Origin: Sinisalibacter lacisalsi
GTDB lineage: Bacteria > Pseudomonadota > Alphaproteobacteria > Rhodobacterales > Rhodobacteraceae
Assembly (NCBI RefSeq): GCF_014640115.1
Contig: NZ_BMGI01000001.1
Span: 952,501 to 1,016,500, forward strand
Reading direction: 5' to 3'
Length of the DNA stretch: 64,000 bases
The position numbers and the translations under genes were made by a program. Under the pieces are notes generated by a model. It was not told where the DNA came from and did no database searches. It saw nothing but the letters and a program-made list of their open reading frames with translations. How positions within the stretch are numbered: position 1 is the stretch's first letter; the number at the start of each line of letters is the position of its first letter. Shown one piece after another: positions 25,702 to 37,562 of this stretch.

Positions 25702-25745
25702 GGCGCAAGACTACAGCCGCGCCGCGCGCCGGGCCACTCCCCATG

Positions 25746-25810
25746 CTTCTTGGGTCCGAAAATACCTCGGGGGGTGAGCCCGAAGGGCGAGGGGGGCAGA
25801 GCCCCCCTTT
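25746..25810 (+). repeat. short dispersed GC-rich repeat, copy B
   Basis: It reads CTTCTTGGGTCC, an AAAATACCTCGGGG core, and ends with a GGGGGGCAGAGCCCCCC hairpin. It shares core and hairpin with the inverted copy at 53334-53385. It lies in the 265-nt gap upstream of the acyl-CoA ligase. Confidence 0.65.
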
Positions 25811-25966
25811 TCGGTGCCTTGAGAAAAAAAGCGCGTGCAGTGTTCCCCGTCTCTGCGGATCCGTCCAGGCAGCGCCCCCCTTTCGGCGCCCCGGAGGCGG
25901 CATCGGCATTGACGCCCCTCGTGCCGCGGTGCCAAATCGCCTGAACCACGGCAGAGGGAGGCGCAG

Positions 25967-27595
25967 ATGGGTTGGCTGAAGGACGAAACCGGGTTGGAGA
26001 AGACCGCGGCGAACCACGTGGCACTCACGCCGCTATCGCACCTGCGGCGCGCGGCGGCGCTGTTTCCCGAGAAACTCGCCATCGTCGACCGCGACCGGCG
26101 CTTCAGCTACGGCGAGTATCACGCCCGCGCCTCGCGGCTGGCCTCGGCGTTGCGCACGGCCGGGGTGGCGCCGGGCGACGTTGTCGCGACGATCCTGCCC
26201 AACACGCTGGCCCAGGCCGAGGCGCATTGGGGCGTGCCCGCCGCCGGGGCGGTGCTCAACACCATCAACACCCGCCTCGACGTCGACACCGTGGCCCATA
26301 TCTTCGGCCACGGCGAGGCGAAGGTGGCGCTGGTCGACAGCGCCTTTCTAGGGCTGGCCGAGGCGGCGCTGAAGCGGATGGAGGGCGAGGGTCCGCGGAT
26401 CATCGAGGTTGCCGACCCGGCGGCGGGAGCGCCGGCCTCTGGGCGGCACACCGAATACGAAGAGTTCCTTTCCGGCGGCGATCCGGATTTCGACTGGCAC
26501 ATGCCCGAGGACGAATGGGAGAGCCTCGCGCTCAACTACACTTCCGGCACCACCGGCCGGCCCAAGGGCGTGGTCTACTCGCACCGCGGCGCCTACCTGC
26601 ACACGCTCGGCCTCGGGCTCGACTGGGGGCTGAACCGCGATACCGTCTATCTTACCATCGTGCCGCTGTTTCACTGCAACAACTGGGTCCACACCTGGTC
26701 GATCCCGGCGGTGGGCGGCACCACCGTCTGCTGCCGCGACATCACCGCCAAGGCGATCTACGACGCCATCGCCGACGAGGGCGTGAGCCATTTCGGTGGC
26801 GCGCCGATCGTGCTGAACATGATCGTGAACGCCAAGGATGCTGATCGGCGCACCTTCGACCACGTGGTCAACGTCTACACAGCCGGCGCGCCGCCGCCCG
26901 CCGCCACGCTCGCCGCGATCGAGCCGCTCGGCTTCGCGGTCACCCAGATGTATGGCCTGACCGAAACCTATGGCCACGTCGTCGAATGCCGCTGGAAGGA
27001 CGAATGGAACGACCTGCCAGACGCCGAGCGCTACGCGATCAAGGCGCGCACCGGGGTGGCACAGGTGATGGAGGAGCACGTCACTGTGATGGACGCCGAC
27101 ACCATGCGCGAGGTGCCCGCCGACGGCGAGACGATCGGCGAGATCATGGTGCGCGGCAACGTGGTGATGAAGGGCTACCTGAAAAACCCGGAAGCCACCG
27201 AAGAGGCGTTCCGGGGGGGCTATTTCCACACCGGTGACATCGCCTTCAAGCACCCCGACGGTTACATCAAGATCACCGACCGGGCGAAGGATATCATCAT
27301 CTCGGGCGGCGAGAACGTCTCGTCGGTGGAGGTCGAGGGGGCGCTCATGCATCACCCGGCGGTGAGCCTCTGCGCGGTGGTGGCGAAACCGGACGAAACA
27401 TGGGGCGAGGTGCCCTGTGCCTTCGTCGAGCTGAAGGAGGGCGCAGAGGCGACAGAGAACGAGTTGATCGCCTTCGCCCGCGACCGGCTCGCCGGGTTCA
27501 AGACGCCCAAGCGCGTGATCTTCACCGAGCTGCCCAAGACCTCGACCGGCAAGATCCAGAAGTTCGAACTGCGCAAGCTGGTGGCGGAGCTCTGA
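25967..27595 (+). CDS. AMP-forming acyl-CoA ligase (medium-chain or DmdB-like)
   Basis: The 542-residue protein has the adenylate-forming motifs YTSGTTGRPKGVVYSHRG, MYGLTETYGHV, GYFHTGDIAFKHPDGYIKITDR, and the catalytic Lys in KTSTGKIQKFELR. Overall it resembles the roseobacter group that includes methylmercaptopropionate-CoA ligase (DmdB) and medium-chain ligases. Substrate choice within that group cannot be made by eye. No dmdC or dmdD lies nearby, so a DMSP role is only a possibility. GAGGGAGG precedes the ATG. Confidence 0.87.
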   Translation: MGWLKDETGLEKTAANHVALTPLSHLRRAAALFPEKLAIVDRDRRFSYGEYHARASRLASALRTAGVAPGDVVATILPNTLAQAEAHWGVPAAGAVLNTINTRLDVDTVAHIFGHGEAKVALVDSAFLGLAEAALKRMEGEGPRIIEVADPAAGAPASGRHTEYEEFLSGGDPDFDWHMPEDEWESLALNYTSGTTGRPKGVVYSHRGAYLHTLGLGLDWGLNRDTVYLTIVPLFHCNNWVHTWSIPAVGGTTVCCRDITAKAIYDAIADEGVSHFGGAPIVLNMIVNAKDADRRTFDHVVNVYTAGAPPPAATLAAIEPLGFAVTQMYGLTETYGHVVECRWKDEWNDLPDAERYAIKARTGVAQVMEEHVTVMDADTMREVPADGETIGEIMVRGNVVMKGYLKNPEATEEAFRGGYFHTGDIAFKHPDGYIKITDRAKDIIISGGENVSSVEVEGALMHHPAVSLCAVVAKPDETWGEVPCAFVELKEGAEATENELIAFARDRLAGFKTPKRVIFTELPKTSTGKIQKFELRKLVAEL

Positions 27596-27602
27596 GCGGA
27601 GC

Positions 27603-27645
27603 CGTTTTCCGTACGGAAAACGCTGCGAATTCCGTACGGAATTCG
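27603..27645. repeat. twin 20-bp perfect palindromes sharing TTCCGTACGGAA
   Basis: CGTTTTCCGTACGGAAAACG (27603-27622) and CGAATTCCGTACGGAATTCG (27626-27645) are both perfect palindromes with the same 12-bp core, centred 23 bp apart. They lie between the acyl-CoA ligase stop and the next start. As RNA each could form a hairpin with essentially no loop; as DNA they look like a double binding site. Confidence 0.85.
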
Positions 27646-27737
27646 GCCCCGCCCCGCCCCGCGCGGCTTCGGCTGGACGCGGGGGCACGGCCCGCGCTAC
27701 CTTTGCGGCAACCATACAAAGAGCAGCCTTGCCCGAC

Positions 27738-28760
27738 ATGACGGCGCTGACCCAATATCAACGGCTCGAGGCCCCCGGCCTCTGGCGGCCGCGCGCCGAG
27801 GCGCAGCGGCTCAACGTGATCGTTTCCATCGGCGATGCGACGCTGACAATCACCGATCTCTCCGACCGGGCGCTTGCGCATTGGTCGCTCGCGGCGCTGC
27901 ATCGGCTGAACCCGGGGCAGAGCCCCGCGCTTTTCGCGCCATCGGATGCGGCGGAGGACACCGAGGAACTCGAGATCGACGACGCGGACATGATCACCGC
28001 GCTCGAGAAGGTGCGCCGGGCGATCGACCGGAGCCGGCCCCGTGCCGGGCGGTTGCGGATCGGGTTCACGCTCGCGGCCCTGGCGCTCGGCGCCACCCTG
28101 GCGGTGACATGGCTTCCCGGCGCGCTGAGGCAGCACACCCTTTCGGTTCTCCCCGATGTGACGCGGACGGCCGTCGGCGAGCGGCTGCTCGACCGAGTCC
28201 GCCGGGCGACGGGCGCGCCCTGCACCGGCACTTACGGCGTGGCGGCGCTCTCGCGCCTTGGCGCGCGCGTGCTCGAGGGTGACCAAGCCCGGCTTTTCGT
28301 CATGCCCGCCGGCGTGGCTGGGGCGGGCCATTTGCCGGGCGGGATCATCCTGATCAACCGCGCGCTCGTGGAAGACTACCCGGAGCCGGACGTGGCGGCC
28401 GGCTTTCTTCTTGCCGAGGCCGAGCGGGCGCGGCAGCAGGATCCGATGGCGGCCTTCCTTCGGCACGCGGGGATCGTCGCCACCGCGAAGCTGCTCACCA
28501 CCGGCACGATCGACGACCACGTGCTCGATGCCTATGCCGAAACGCTGCTGACGACGCCGCCTGAGCCGGTGCCGGTTGAAGCCCTCTTGGCGCGTTTCGA
28601 GGCGGCGGGCGTGCGCTCGACACCCTATGCCTATGCGCTGGATAAGACGGGTGAAACCACGCTGGGGCTGATCGAGGCCGACCCGGTGCCGCTTGCCCTG
28701 TCAGCACCGCTTCTGGCCGATGCCGACTGGATCAGCCTGCAGGGGATCTGCGCGGAGTAA
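27738..28760 (+). CDS. conserved-looking membrane protein of unknown function
   Basis: The 340-residue protein has a cytoplasmic N-terminal region of about 100 residues containing an acidic stretch (EDTEELEIDDADM). One membrane helix follows (IGFTLAALALGATLAVTWLPGAL, about 110-132), then a 200-residue extracytoplasmic domain with GGIILINRALVEDY and FLLAEAERARQQDP. The latter recalls peptidase-M48-like 'HExxH' surroundings but has no metal motif. I do not recognise the family. A TTG at 27729 is an alternative start. It converges on the helicase gene with 6 nt between stops. Confidence 0.75.
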   Translation: MTALTQYQRLEAPGLWRPRAEAQRLNVIVSIGDATLTITDLSDRALAHWSLAALHRLNPGQSPALFAPSDAAEDTEELEIDDADMITALEKVRRAIDRSRPRAGRLRIGFTLAALALGATLAVTWLPGALRQHTLSVLPDVTRTAVGERLLDRVRRATGAPCTGTYGVAALSRLGARVLEGDQARLFVMPAGVAGAGHLPGGIILINRALVEDYPEPDVAAGFLLAEAERARQQDPMAAFLRHAGIVATAKLLTTGTIDDHVLDAYAETLLTTPPEPVPVEALLARFEAAGVRSTPYAYALDKTGETTLGLIEADPVPLALSAPLLADADWISLQGICAE

Positions 28761-28766
28761 CCGGCC

Positions 28767-31160
28767 TCAGGCCAGCCCCGCTTCCGCCATCAGGCGTTCG
28801 GCCTCGGCGGCGAGCAGCGCCTGCGCGCCTGCCCCCTCCACCGGCACCTTGCCGACTTCGAGAAACAGCGGTGCGGCGAAGGGCGGCACCCTGTCGAGCA
28901 CCACGTGGTCAACCTGCGCGCGGGTGCGCGCCAACATCTCCTCGATCCGGCCGAAGCCGATAAGCCCGCGCATGGCTTCCTCGCGGGTGATGTCGAGCAG
29001 CAGGTGGTGCGGGTCGTACTTGCGCAGGGTGTCGTAGAGGATATCGGAGGAAAAGGTGGCCTGGCGGGCATTGGCGCGCTTGCCGGGGAAGTTGCGCGGG
29101 GTGAGGCCCGCGATGGTCGCGGCGGTCTTGAAGGCGCGCTTCATCAGCGCGTTCTCGGCCAGCCAGCCCTCGAGCCCGTCGCGCAGGCCCTCGGGGTCGA
29201 GCAGGGCGGCGGGGTCGGGCATCGGCTCGAGCGACCAGATCAGCGTGGCGTAGTCGCTGGCGACGAACCCCAGCGGTCCGAGCCCGGCAAGCTCCATCCG
29301 GCGGGTGAGCAGAAGCCCCAGCGTCTGCTGCGCGCCGCGCCCGGCGAAGCCGTGGACGCAGCTGTGCGCGCGGCCCTCGAAGGGAAAGCTCTCCACCAGC
29401 ACCCGGCCGGCGCGTGGCAGGTGCGACACCTGCGCTTGGAGCGCGATCCAGTCGCGCGTGTGGCCGGGCAGGGAGGTCAGGTCGTCGCGGTGCAAGAGAT
29501 CGAGCACCCGGGCGGACAGCTGGGTCGAGGTGGAAAACTTCGTGCCCATGAACACCGCTACCCTCGGCTTGCGCCCCCGGTCGCGGCTGACCTCGACGTG
29601 CATCTCCTTCAGGCTCTCGAAGCGCACGATCTGGCCACCGATCAGGAAGGTGTCGCCGGGCGTGAGCGAGGCGGCGAAGGCCTCCTCGACCTCGCCGAGC
29701 GCGCCGCGATGGCCGCGCATCCGCACCTTGAGCGTGTCGCTGTCCTGGATCGTGCCGATGTTCATTCGGATGAGCTGTGCCGAGCGCGGATCACGCAACT
29801 GCCAAAGCCCGTCGGGGCGCTGCTTGAGACGCTGCCAGCGGTCGTAGGCGCGCAGCGCGTAGCCGCCGGTGGCGACGAAATCGAGGCAGGCGTCGAACTG
29901 TGCCCGGGTGAGCGCGGCGTAGGGTCCGGCGCGGCTTGCTTCGGCAAACAGCTCCGCCGCGTCGAAAGGCCCCGAGCAGGCGCGGATCAGGATATGCTGG
30001 CACAGCACGTCGCGCGGCCCCGGCCCGCGCGGCTCTCCGTCGAGATCATGGGCATGAACCGCCTCGATCGCGGCCTGGCACTCGATCACTTCCCAGCGGT
30101 TGGCGGGCAGCAGCAGCGCCTTGGAGGGCGCGTTGTAGCGGTGGTTCGCGCGACCGATGCGCTGCACGAGGCGCTTGACGTTCTTCGGCGCGCCGATCTG
30201 GATCACCAGGTCCACATCGCCCCAGTCGAGCCCGAGATCGAGCGTGCCGGTGCAGACGATGGCCTTGAGATCACCGCGCAGCATCGCCGCCTCGACCCTT
30301 TCACGGGCCTCGCGGGCCAATGAGCCGTGGTGGATGGCGATGGGCAGGGTCTCGTCGTTGGCGAGCCAGAGGTGGTGGAAGAAGATCTCGGCCTGCGCGC
30401 GGGTGTTGTGGAAGATCAGCGTGGTCTTGTGGCGCTTCACCTCCGCCAGCACCTCGGCGATGGCGTAGCGCCCGCCGCCGCCGGACCAGGGCGGCGGGGT
30501 TTCGGTCTCGAGCATGCGGATATCGGGCGCGGGGCCGGGATCGGCATGAAGCAGCACCGCGCCGGGGGCATGGAAATACCGCGCCAGCGCCGGCGGGTCT
30601 TCGACCGTGGCCGAGAGCCCGACGCGCCGCAGCCCCGGTGCGAGCGCCTCCAGCCGGGAGAGCAGCAGCATGAGCTGATCGCCCCTCTTCGATTCGGCCA
30701 GCGCGTGCACCTCGTCCACCACCACCCGGCGCAGGCTCGCGAACAGGCGCGGGGCGTCTTCGTAGGAGAGCAGGAGCGCCAGGCTTTCGGGGGTGGTGAG
30801 CAGAATGTGCGGCGGGTCGGCGCGCTGGGCCTTGCGCCGGGTCTGGCTGGTATCGCCCGAACGGTCATCGACGCGGATGGCGAGGCCCATCTCGGCAATC
30901 GGCCCGGTGAGGTTGCGGCGCATGTCGGCGGCAAGCGCCTTGAGCGGCGAGATGTAGAGCGTGTGCAAACCCGGGGCCGGATCGAGAGCCAGATCGACGA
31001 GGGTAGGCAGAAAACCTGCAAGGGTCTTGCCGCCGCCGGTGGGCGCGATCAGCAGGGTGGCCGGGTCTTCGGCGCGCGCCAGCATCTCGCGCTGATGCGG
31101 GTGCGGGCGCCAGCCCTTTGTGCGGAACCAGTCGGAAAATTCGGGGGGCAGGGCGCTCAT
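28767..31160 (-). CDS. Lhr-like DEXH helicase (ligase-associated DNA damage response type)
   Basis: The 797-residue SF2 helicase has Walker A (IAPTGGGKT), SPLKALAADMRRNL, DEVH in VVVDEVHALAESKRGDQL, the SAT motif, TLDLGLDWGDVD, and motif VI QRIGRANHR. A C-terminal Lhr-type region follows (SCVHGFAGRGAQQTLG). This layout is that of the bacterial ligase-associated DEXH helicase group. Its usual partners (ATP-dependent ligase, PdeM nuclease, exonuclease) are not adjacent. I set the start at MSALPPEFSDWF (31160); the frame extends upstream towards tRNA-Leu without similarity. Confidence 0.92.
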   Translation of the reverse strand: MSALPPEFSDWFRTKGWRPHPHQREMLARAEDPATLLIAPTGGGKTLAGFLPTLVDLALDPAPGLHTLYISPLKALAADMRRNLTGPIAEMGLAIRVDDRSGDTSQTRRKAQRADPPHILLTTPESLALLLSYEDAPRLFASLRRVVVDEVHALAESKRGDQLMLLLSRLEALAPGLRRVGLSATVEDPPALARYFHAPGAVLLHADPGPAPDIRMLETETPPPWSGGGGRYAIAEVLAEVKRHKTTLIFHNTRAQAEIFFHHLWLANDETLPIAIHHGSLAREARERVEAAMLRGDLKAIVCTGTLDLGLDWGDVDLVIQIGAPKNVKRLVQRIGRANHRYNAPSKALLLPANRWEVIECQAAIEAVHAHDLDGEPRGPGPRDVLCQHILIRACSGPFDAAELFAEASRAGPYAALTRAQFDACLDFVATGGYALRAYDRWQRLKQRPDGLWQLRDPRSAQLIRMNIGTIQDSDTLKVRMRGHRGALGEVEEAFAASLTPGDTFLIGGQIVRFESLKEMHVEVSRDRGRKPRVAVFMGTKFSTSTQLSARVLDLLHRDDLTSLPGHTRDWIALQAQVSHLPRAGRVLVESFPFEGRAHSCVHGFAGRGAQQTLGLLLTRRMELAGLGPLGFVASDYATLIWSLEPMPDPAALLDPEGLRDGLEGWLAENALMKRAFKTAATIAGLTPRNFPGKRANARQATFSSDILYDTLRKYDPHHLLLDITREEAMRGLIGFGRIEEMLARTRAQVDHVVLDRVPPFAAPLFLEVGKVPVEGAGAQALLAAEAERLMAEAGLA

Positions 31161-31253
31161 GGTTTGCACGATAGGGCCGTGCTCCGGGGAAGAAAAGCAG
31201 CAGCCGCCGCCGCGCGCCGTAGTGCCGGGCGAAGCCCGCGATTCCAGCCGGTC

Positions 31254-31337
31254 TGGTACCCGCGGCGGGACTCGAACCCGCACGCCCGAAGGCTGGGGAT
31301 TTTAAGTCCCCTGTGTCTACCATTCCACCACGCGGGC
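31254..31337 (-). tRNA. tRNA-Leu (anticodon UAA)
   Basis: Read on the minus strand, the acceptor arms GCCCGCG and CGCGGGT pair (one G-U) and the gene ends with encoded CCA. The anticodon loop is CTTAAAA between GGGA and TCCC, giving UAA. The T-arm has GGTTCGAGTCC. The gene is 84 nt; the variable arm (CAGCCTTCGGGCG) is compatible with a class II leucine tRNA. Confidence 0.95.
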
Positions 31338-31480
31338 CGACGCGGGGGACGGTAGCGGATCAAGGCGGCGGGGGAAAGATCGCGGAGCGGATGTGGGGCC
31401 AATCTGCCCCGCTGTCGAAAACAGGTTGCGAGGCTGCGGGTTGCGCTGGCGAATCCATGTCGATCGGCTAGTCTCGCCGC

Positions 31481-32230
31481 ATGCATCTGGATGTGCAGGA
31501 TCTCAAGGGCTTCTATTACCGCTCGGCGCTGGGCCGGGCGGCGCAGCGCGCCGTGCGCGGTCAGGTGCGTGCGCTGTGGCCCGAGGCGAAGGGGCAGACG
31601 GTGCTGGGCTTCGGCTTCTCGGTGCCGCTGCTTCGCCCCTACCTTGACGAAGCGCGCCGCGTGATCGCGCTGATGCCGGGGCCGCAGGGCGTAATGCACT
31701 GGCCGGCGGGCTTGCCCAATGTTTCGGTGCTCTGCGAGGAAACGCTCTGGCCGGTCGATACCGGCGTGGTCGACAAGCTCGTGCTGATGCATGGTCTGGA
31801 AACCTCGACCTACCCCGAAACCCTGCTCGACGAAGCCTATCGCGCGCTTGGCCCCGGTGGACGGGCGCTTTTCATAGTGCCCAACCGCGCCGGGCTGTGG
31901 TCGCGCTCCGACGCCACGCCCTTCGGGTTCGGCCGGCCCTACTCTCTGCGCCAGCTCGAACAACAGTTGCGCGATCATGGTTTCTCGATCGAGCGTCACG
32001 CGGCGGCGCTGTTCCAGCCGCCGTCGCCAAGGCGGTTCTGGCTCAAGACCGGCGCGATATGGGAGCGTGCGGGGCATTGGCTGCCGATGGCTCTCGCGGG
32101 CGGCGTGCTGATCGTCGAGGCCTCGAAGCAGGTTCCCGCCCCGCGGCGCCCGGGGTTGGGCGAACGGGTGAAGCAACCGCTCGGCGTGCTCGAGGGGCTC
32201 GGCCTGCCGGAGCCCAGCCGCAAACTCTGA
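31481..32230 (+). CDS. class I SAM-dependent methyltransferase-like protein
   Basis: The 249-residue protein has a methyltransferase type 11-like layout: [18 protein letters not shown] in place of the glycine-rich SAM loop, [41 protein letters not shown] as the motif II-III region. The glycine loop is weaker than usual (GFGFS). It is of unknown substrate. It stands between tRNA-Leu and the ATP synthase operon and ends with a C5/G5 hairpin at 32239-32254 without a T-tract. Confidence 0.82.
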   Translation: MHLDVQDLKGFYYRSALGRAAQRAVRGQVRALWPEAKGQTVLGFGFSVPLLRPYLDEARRVIALMPGPQGVMHWPAGLPNVSVLCEETLWPVDTGVVDKLVLMHGLETSTYPETLLDEAYRALGPGGRALFIVPNRAGLWSRSDATPFGFGRPYSLRQLEQQLRDHGFSIERHAAALFQPPSPRRFWLKTGAIWERAGHWLPMALAGGVLIVEASKQVPAPRRPGLGERVKQPLGVLEGLGLPEPSRKL

Positions 32231-32539
32231 TCCGCCCGCCCCCTAGCGAGGGGGTGCCGCATTCACGTTACTTTCGGCGGAGGGATTCGGCCCGCATCGG
32301 GCCCGCGTTTCCGGCCCCCGTGGCACCCCGGTCTGGTGCAATACGCCGCAGCCGGGTTAAAGCTTTATGAATAGATCTTTAATGTTGGCGATAAACCTGC
32401 GCAACAGTGTTGCGGGACCGGTGAGCCTCTGCTAGACCCACGCCGATTTCAGATGGCTCGCATACCGCGCGGCATCACGTGGCCGCCCCTGTCTGCAAAG
32501 GCAGACGACGATGGGGCTAAAGACATCGGAAGGGTGGAC
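32231..32539. other. intergenic gap before the atp operon
   Basis: The gap holds a weak hairpin at 32239-32254 and an AT-richer stretch around 32355-32395. The promoter-like pair with an overlapping dyad at 32400-32438 is entered separately. An open frame runs in from 32453, but its first 29 codons look non-coding. I see no small gene or riboswitch. Confidence 0.6.
32400..32438 (+). promoter_or_regulatory. probable atp operon promoter with overlapping 15-bp dyad
   Basis: TTGCGG (32410) and TAGACC (32433) are 17 nt apart. A perfect inverted repeat CGCAACA-G-TGTTGCG at 32400-32414 overlaps the -35 box, a layout expected of a repressor or class II activator site. Confidence 0.5.
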
Positions 32540-33097
32540 GTGTCCGAAGCTTCTATCTCAACTGGCATCGCCCAGCGATACGCAACGGCCGTTTTCGAAC
32601 TGGCCAAGGAAGACAAGAACCTCGCCGCCGTGGAAAAGGATCTCGATGCGCTGTCCGATGCGCTGGCCGAGAGCACGGACCTGGTCGCGATGATCGCCTC
32701 GCCGGTCTATTCCCGCGCGGACCAGGCCAAGGCGGTAACGTCGCTGGCGGCGAAGATGGGGTTGTCGACGGCGATCGCCGGGGCGCTCGGCGTCATGGCC
32801 GAGAAACGCCGCCTCTTCATCCTGCCGCAGTTCATTTCCGGCCTGCGCGCCGCCATCGCCGAGGACAAGGGCGAGGTGACGGCCGATGTGACCGCAGCCA
32901 AGGCGATGACCAAGGCCCAGCAGGACAAACTCGCCAAGGCGCTCAAGACCAGCGTTGGCAAGGACGTGAAAATCAATCTGGCCGTCGATGAAAGCCTCAT
33001 CGGCGGTCTTGTCGTCAAGGTGGGCTCGAAGATGATCGACAGTTCGATCCGTTCGCGGCTCAATGCACTCCAGAATTCCATGAAAGAGGTCGGATAA
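32540..33097 (+). CDS. atpH: ATP synthase F1 subunit delta
   Basis: The delta subunit is the top of the stator, joining the b stalk to alpha3beta3. The 185-residue protein starts at GTG ([22 protein letters not shown]), preceded by GGAAGGG. The C-terminal signature [26 protein letters not shown] is typical. The frame is open to 32453, but the first 29 codons do not look like the family. It is the first gene of atpHAGDC; as usual in alphaproteobacteria the F0 genes are elsewhere. Confidence 0.95.
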   Translation: MSEASISTGIAQRYATAVFELAKEDKNLAAVEKDLDALSDALAESTDLVAMIASPVYSRADQAKAVTSLAAKMGLSTAIAGALGVMAEKRRLFILPQFISGLRAAIAEDKGEVTADVTAAKAMTKAQQDKLAKALKTSVGKDVKINLAVDESLIGGLVVKVGSKMIDSSIRSRLNALQNSMKEVG

Positions 33098-33099
33098 GA

Positions 33100-34638
<1,539 letters not shown>

Positions 34639-34668
34639 GGCTTAGGTGATCTCAAGAGGAGGCTGGCA

Positions 34669-35550
34669 ATGCCAAGTCTTAAGGACCTGAAAAACCGGAT
34701 CGACAGCGTCAAGTCGACGCGAAAGATCACCAAGGCCATGCAGATGGTGGCCGCCGCGAAACTGCGGCGGGCACAGGATGCGGCCGAGGCGTCGCGGCCC
34801 TACACCGAGCGGTTCAACGCCGTGATGGCCGGGTTGGCGAAGGCCGCGGCAGGCTCGGAAGCCGCGCCGAAGCTCCTGCGCGGCACCGGCTCCGACAAGG
34901 TGCAGCTGCTCATCGTCATGACGTCCGAGCGCGGCCTTTGCGGCGGCTTCAACTCGTCGATCGTGAAAAAGGCCAAGTCCCACGCCGACAAGCTCGTCGC
35001 CGAGGGCAAGACGGTGAAGATCATCACCGTTGGCAAGAAGGGCCGGGAACAGCTCAAGCGGGACTACTCGGAGTATTTCCTCGATCACGTCGATCTGAGC
35101 GACGTGCGCCACATCGGCTACGACAATGCCCAATCGCTCGCCCGCGACGTGATCGCGCGTTTCGACGCCGATGAATTCGACGTTGCCACGATCTTCTTCA
35201 ACCGCTTCCAGAGCGTGGTCAGCCAGATCCCGACGGCGCAGCAGATCATCCCGGCGAAGTTCGACGAGGTCGAGTCCGAGGCCGAGCAGACCGGCATGGT
35301 CTACGATTACGAGCCCTCGGAAGAGGTGCTTCTCGCAACGCTGCTGCCCTCGGGCGTGGCCACCGCGATCTTCTCGGCGCTGCTTGAAAACGCGGCCTCC
35401 GAGCAGGGCGCGCGGATGTCGGCAATGGACAACGCCACGCGCAACGCTGGCGACATGATCGAAGGGTTGACGATCCAGTACAACCGTTCGCGCCAGGCCG
35501 TCATCACCAACGAGCTCATCGAAATCATTTCGGGCGCCGAGGCGCTCTAA
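34669..35550 (+). CDS. atpG: ATP synthase F1 subunit gamma
   Basis: The 293-residue central rotor shaft has the conserved N-terminal coil [36 protein letters not shown] and the C-terminal [21 protein letters not shown] loop with [12 protein letters not shown] is typical. GAGGAGG-like sequence precedes the ATG 30 nt after atpA. Confidence 0.98.
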   Translation: MPSLKDLKNRIDSVKSTRKITKAMQMVAAAKLRRAQDAAEASRPYTERFNAVMAGLAKAAAGSEAAPKLLRGTGSDKVQLLIVMTSERGLCGGFNSSIVKKAKSHADKLVAEGKTVKIITVGKKGREQLKRDYSEYFLDHVDLSDVRHIGYDNAQSLARDVIARFDADEFDVATIFFNRFQSVVSQIPTAQQIIPAKFDEVESEAEQTGMVYDYEPSEEVLLATLLPSGVATAIFSALLENAASEQGARMSAMDNATRNAGDMIEGLTIQYNRSRQAVITNELIEIISGAEAL

Positions 35551-36996
<1,446 letters not shown>

Positions 36997-37008
36997 GGAG
37001 GGCCTCCA

Positions 37009-37419
37009 ATGGCTGACATGATGCAATTCGACCTGGTTTCGCCCGAGCGCCGTCTGGCCTCGGTCGAGGCCAGCGCGGTGCAGATCCCTGGCGCCGACGG
37101 CGATTTCACGGCCATGGCCAACCATGCGCCGGTGATCGCCACCCTGCGGCCCGGCATCGTGACCGTACAGGGCGCGAACGGCGAGGAGAAGTTCGTCGTC
37201 ACCGGCGGCTTCGCCGAGATCTCGCCCGAGGGCACCTCGGTTCTGGCCGAACGGGCGATGCCGGCGGGAGAGATGACCCAGGAGGTGCTCGACGATTTCG
37301 TGACCGCCGCCGTCGCCGCGCGCGACAACGCGACGCCGGAAATGCACGACCAGCTGGCCAAGCAGGTGGGTGATATCGCGCTCGTCGCCTCTGAACTGGG
37401 GCTTCAGGCCAAGGTCTGA
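37009..37419 (+). CDS. atpC: ATP synthase F1 subunit epsilon
   Basis: The 136-residue subunit has the N-terminal beta-sandwich signature MQFDLVSPERRLASVEASAVQIPGADGDFTAMANHAPVIATLRPG. The helical C terminus is present but short and Ala-rich. AAGGAGGG lies just before the ATG. It is the last gene of the operon and is followed by a strong terminator. Confidence 0.97.
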   Translation: MADMMQFDLVSPERRLASVEASAVQIPGADGDFTAMANHAPVIATLRPGIVTVQGANGEEKFVVTGGFAEISPEGTSVLAERAMPAGEMTQEVLDDFVTAAVAARDNATPEMHDQLAKQVGDIALVASELGLQAKV

Positions 37420-37453
37420 ACCGCCGCTGCCAGCGGCACCACACAAAAACAGG

Positions 37454-37488
37454 CGGGCTCCGGGGAAACCCTCGGAGCCCGTTTTTTT
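37454..37488 (+). terminator. rho-independent terminator of the atp operon
   Basis: A 9-bp stem CGGGCTCCG/CGGAGCCCG is followed by T7, 35 nt after the atpC stop. Confidence 0.92.
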
Positions 37489-37562
37489 ATTCGTGGGTCT
37501 GGGGCGTGCTGCGGCGGCCGCCAGCGGTGTGATCGGGCGGCCGCGGGGTCAGGCCGGGTCGC

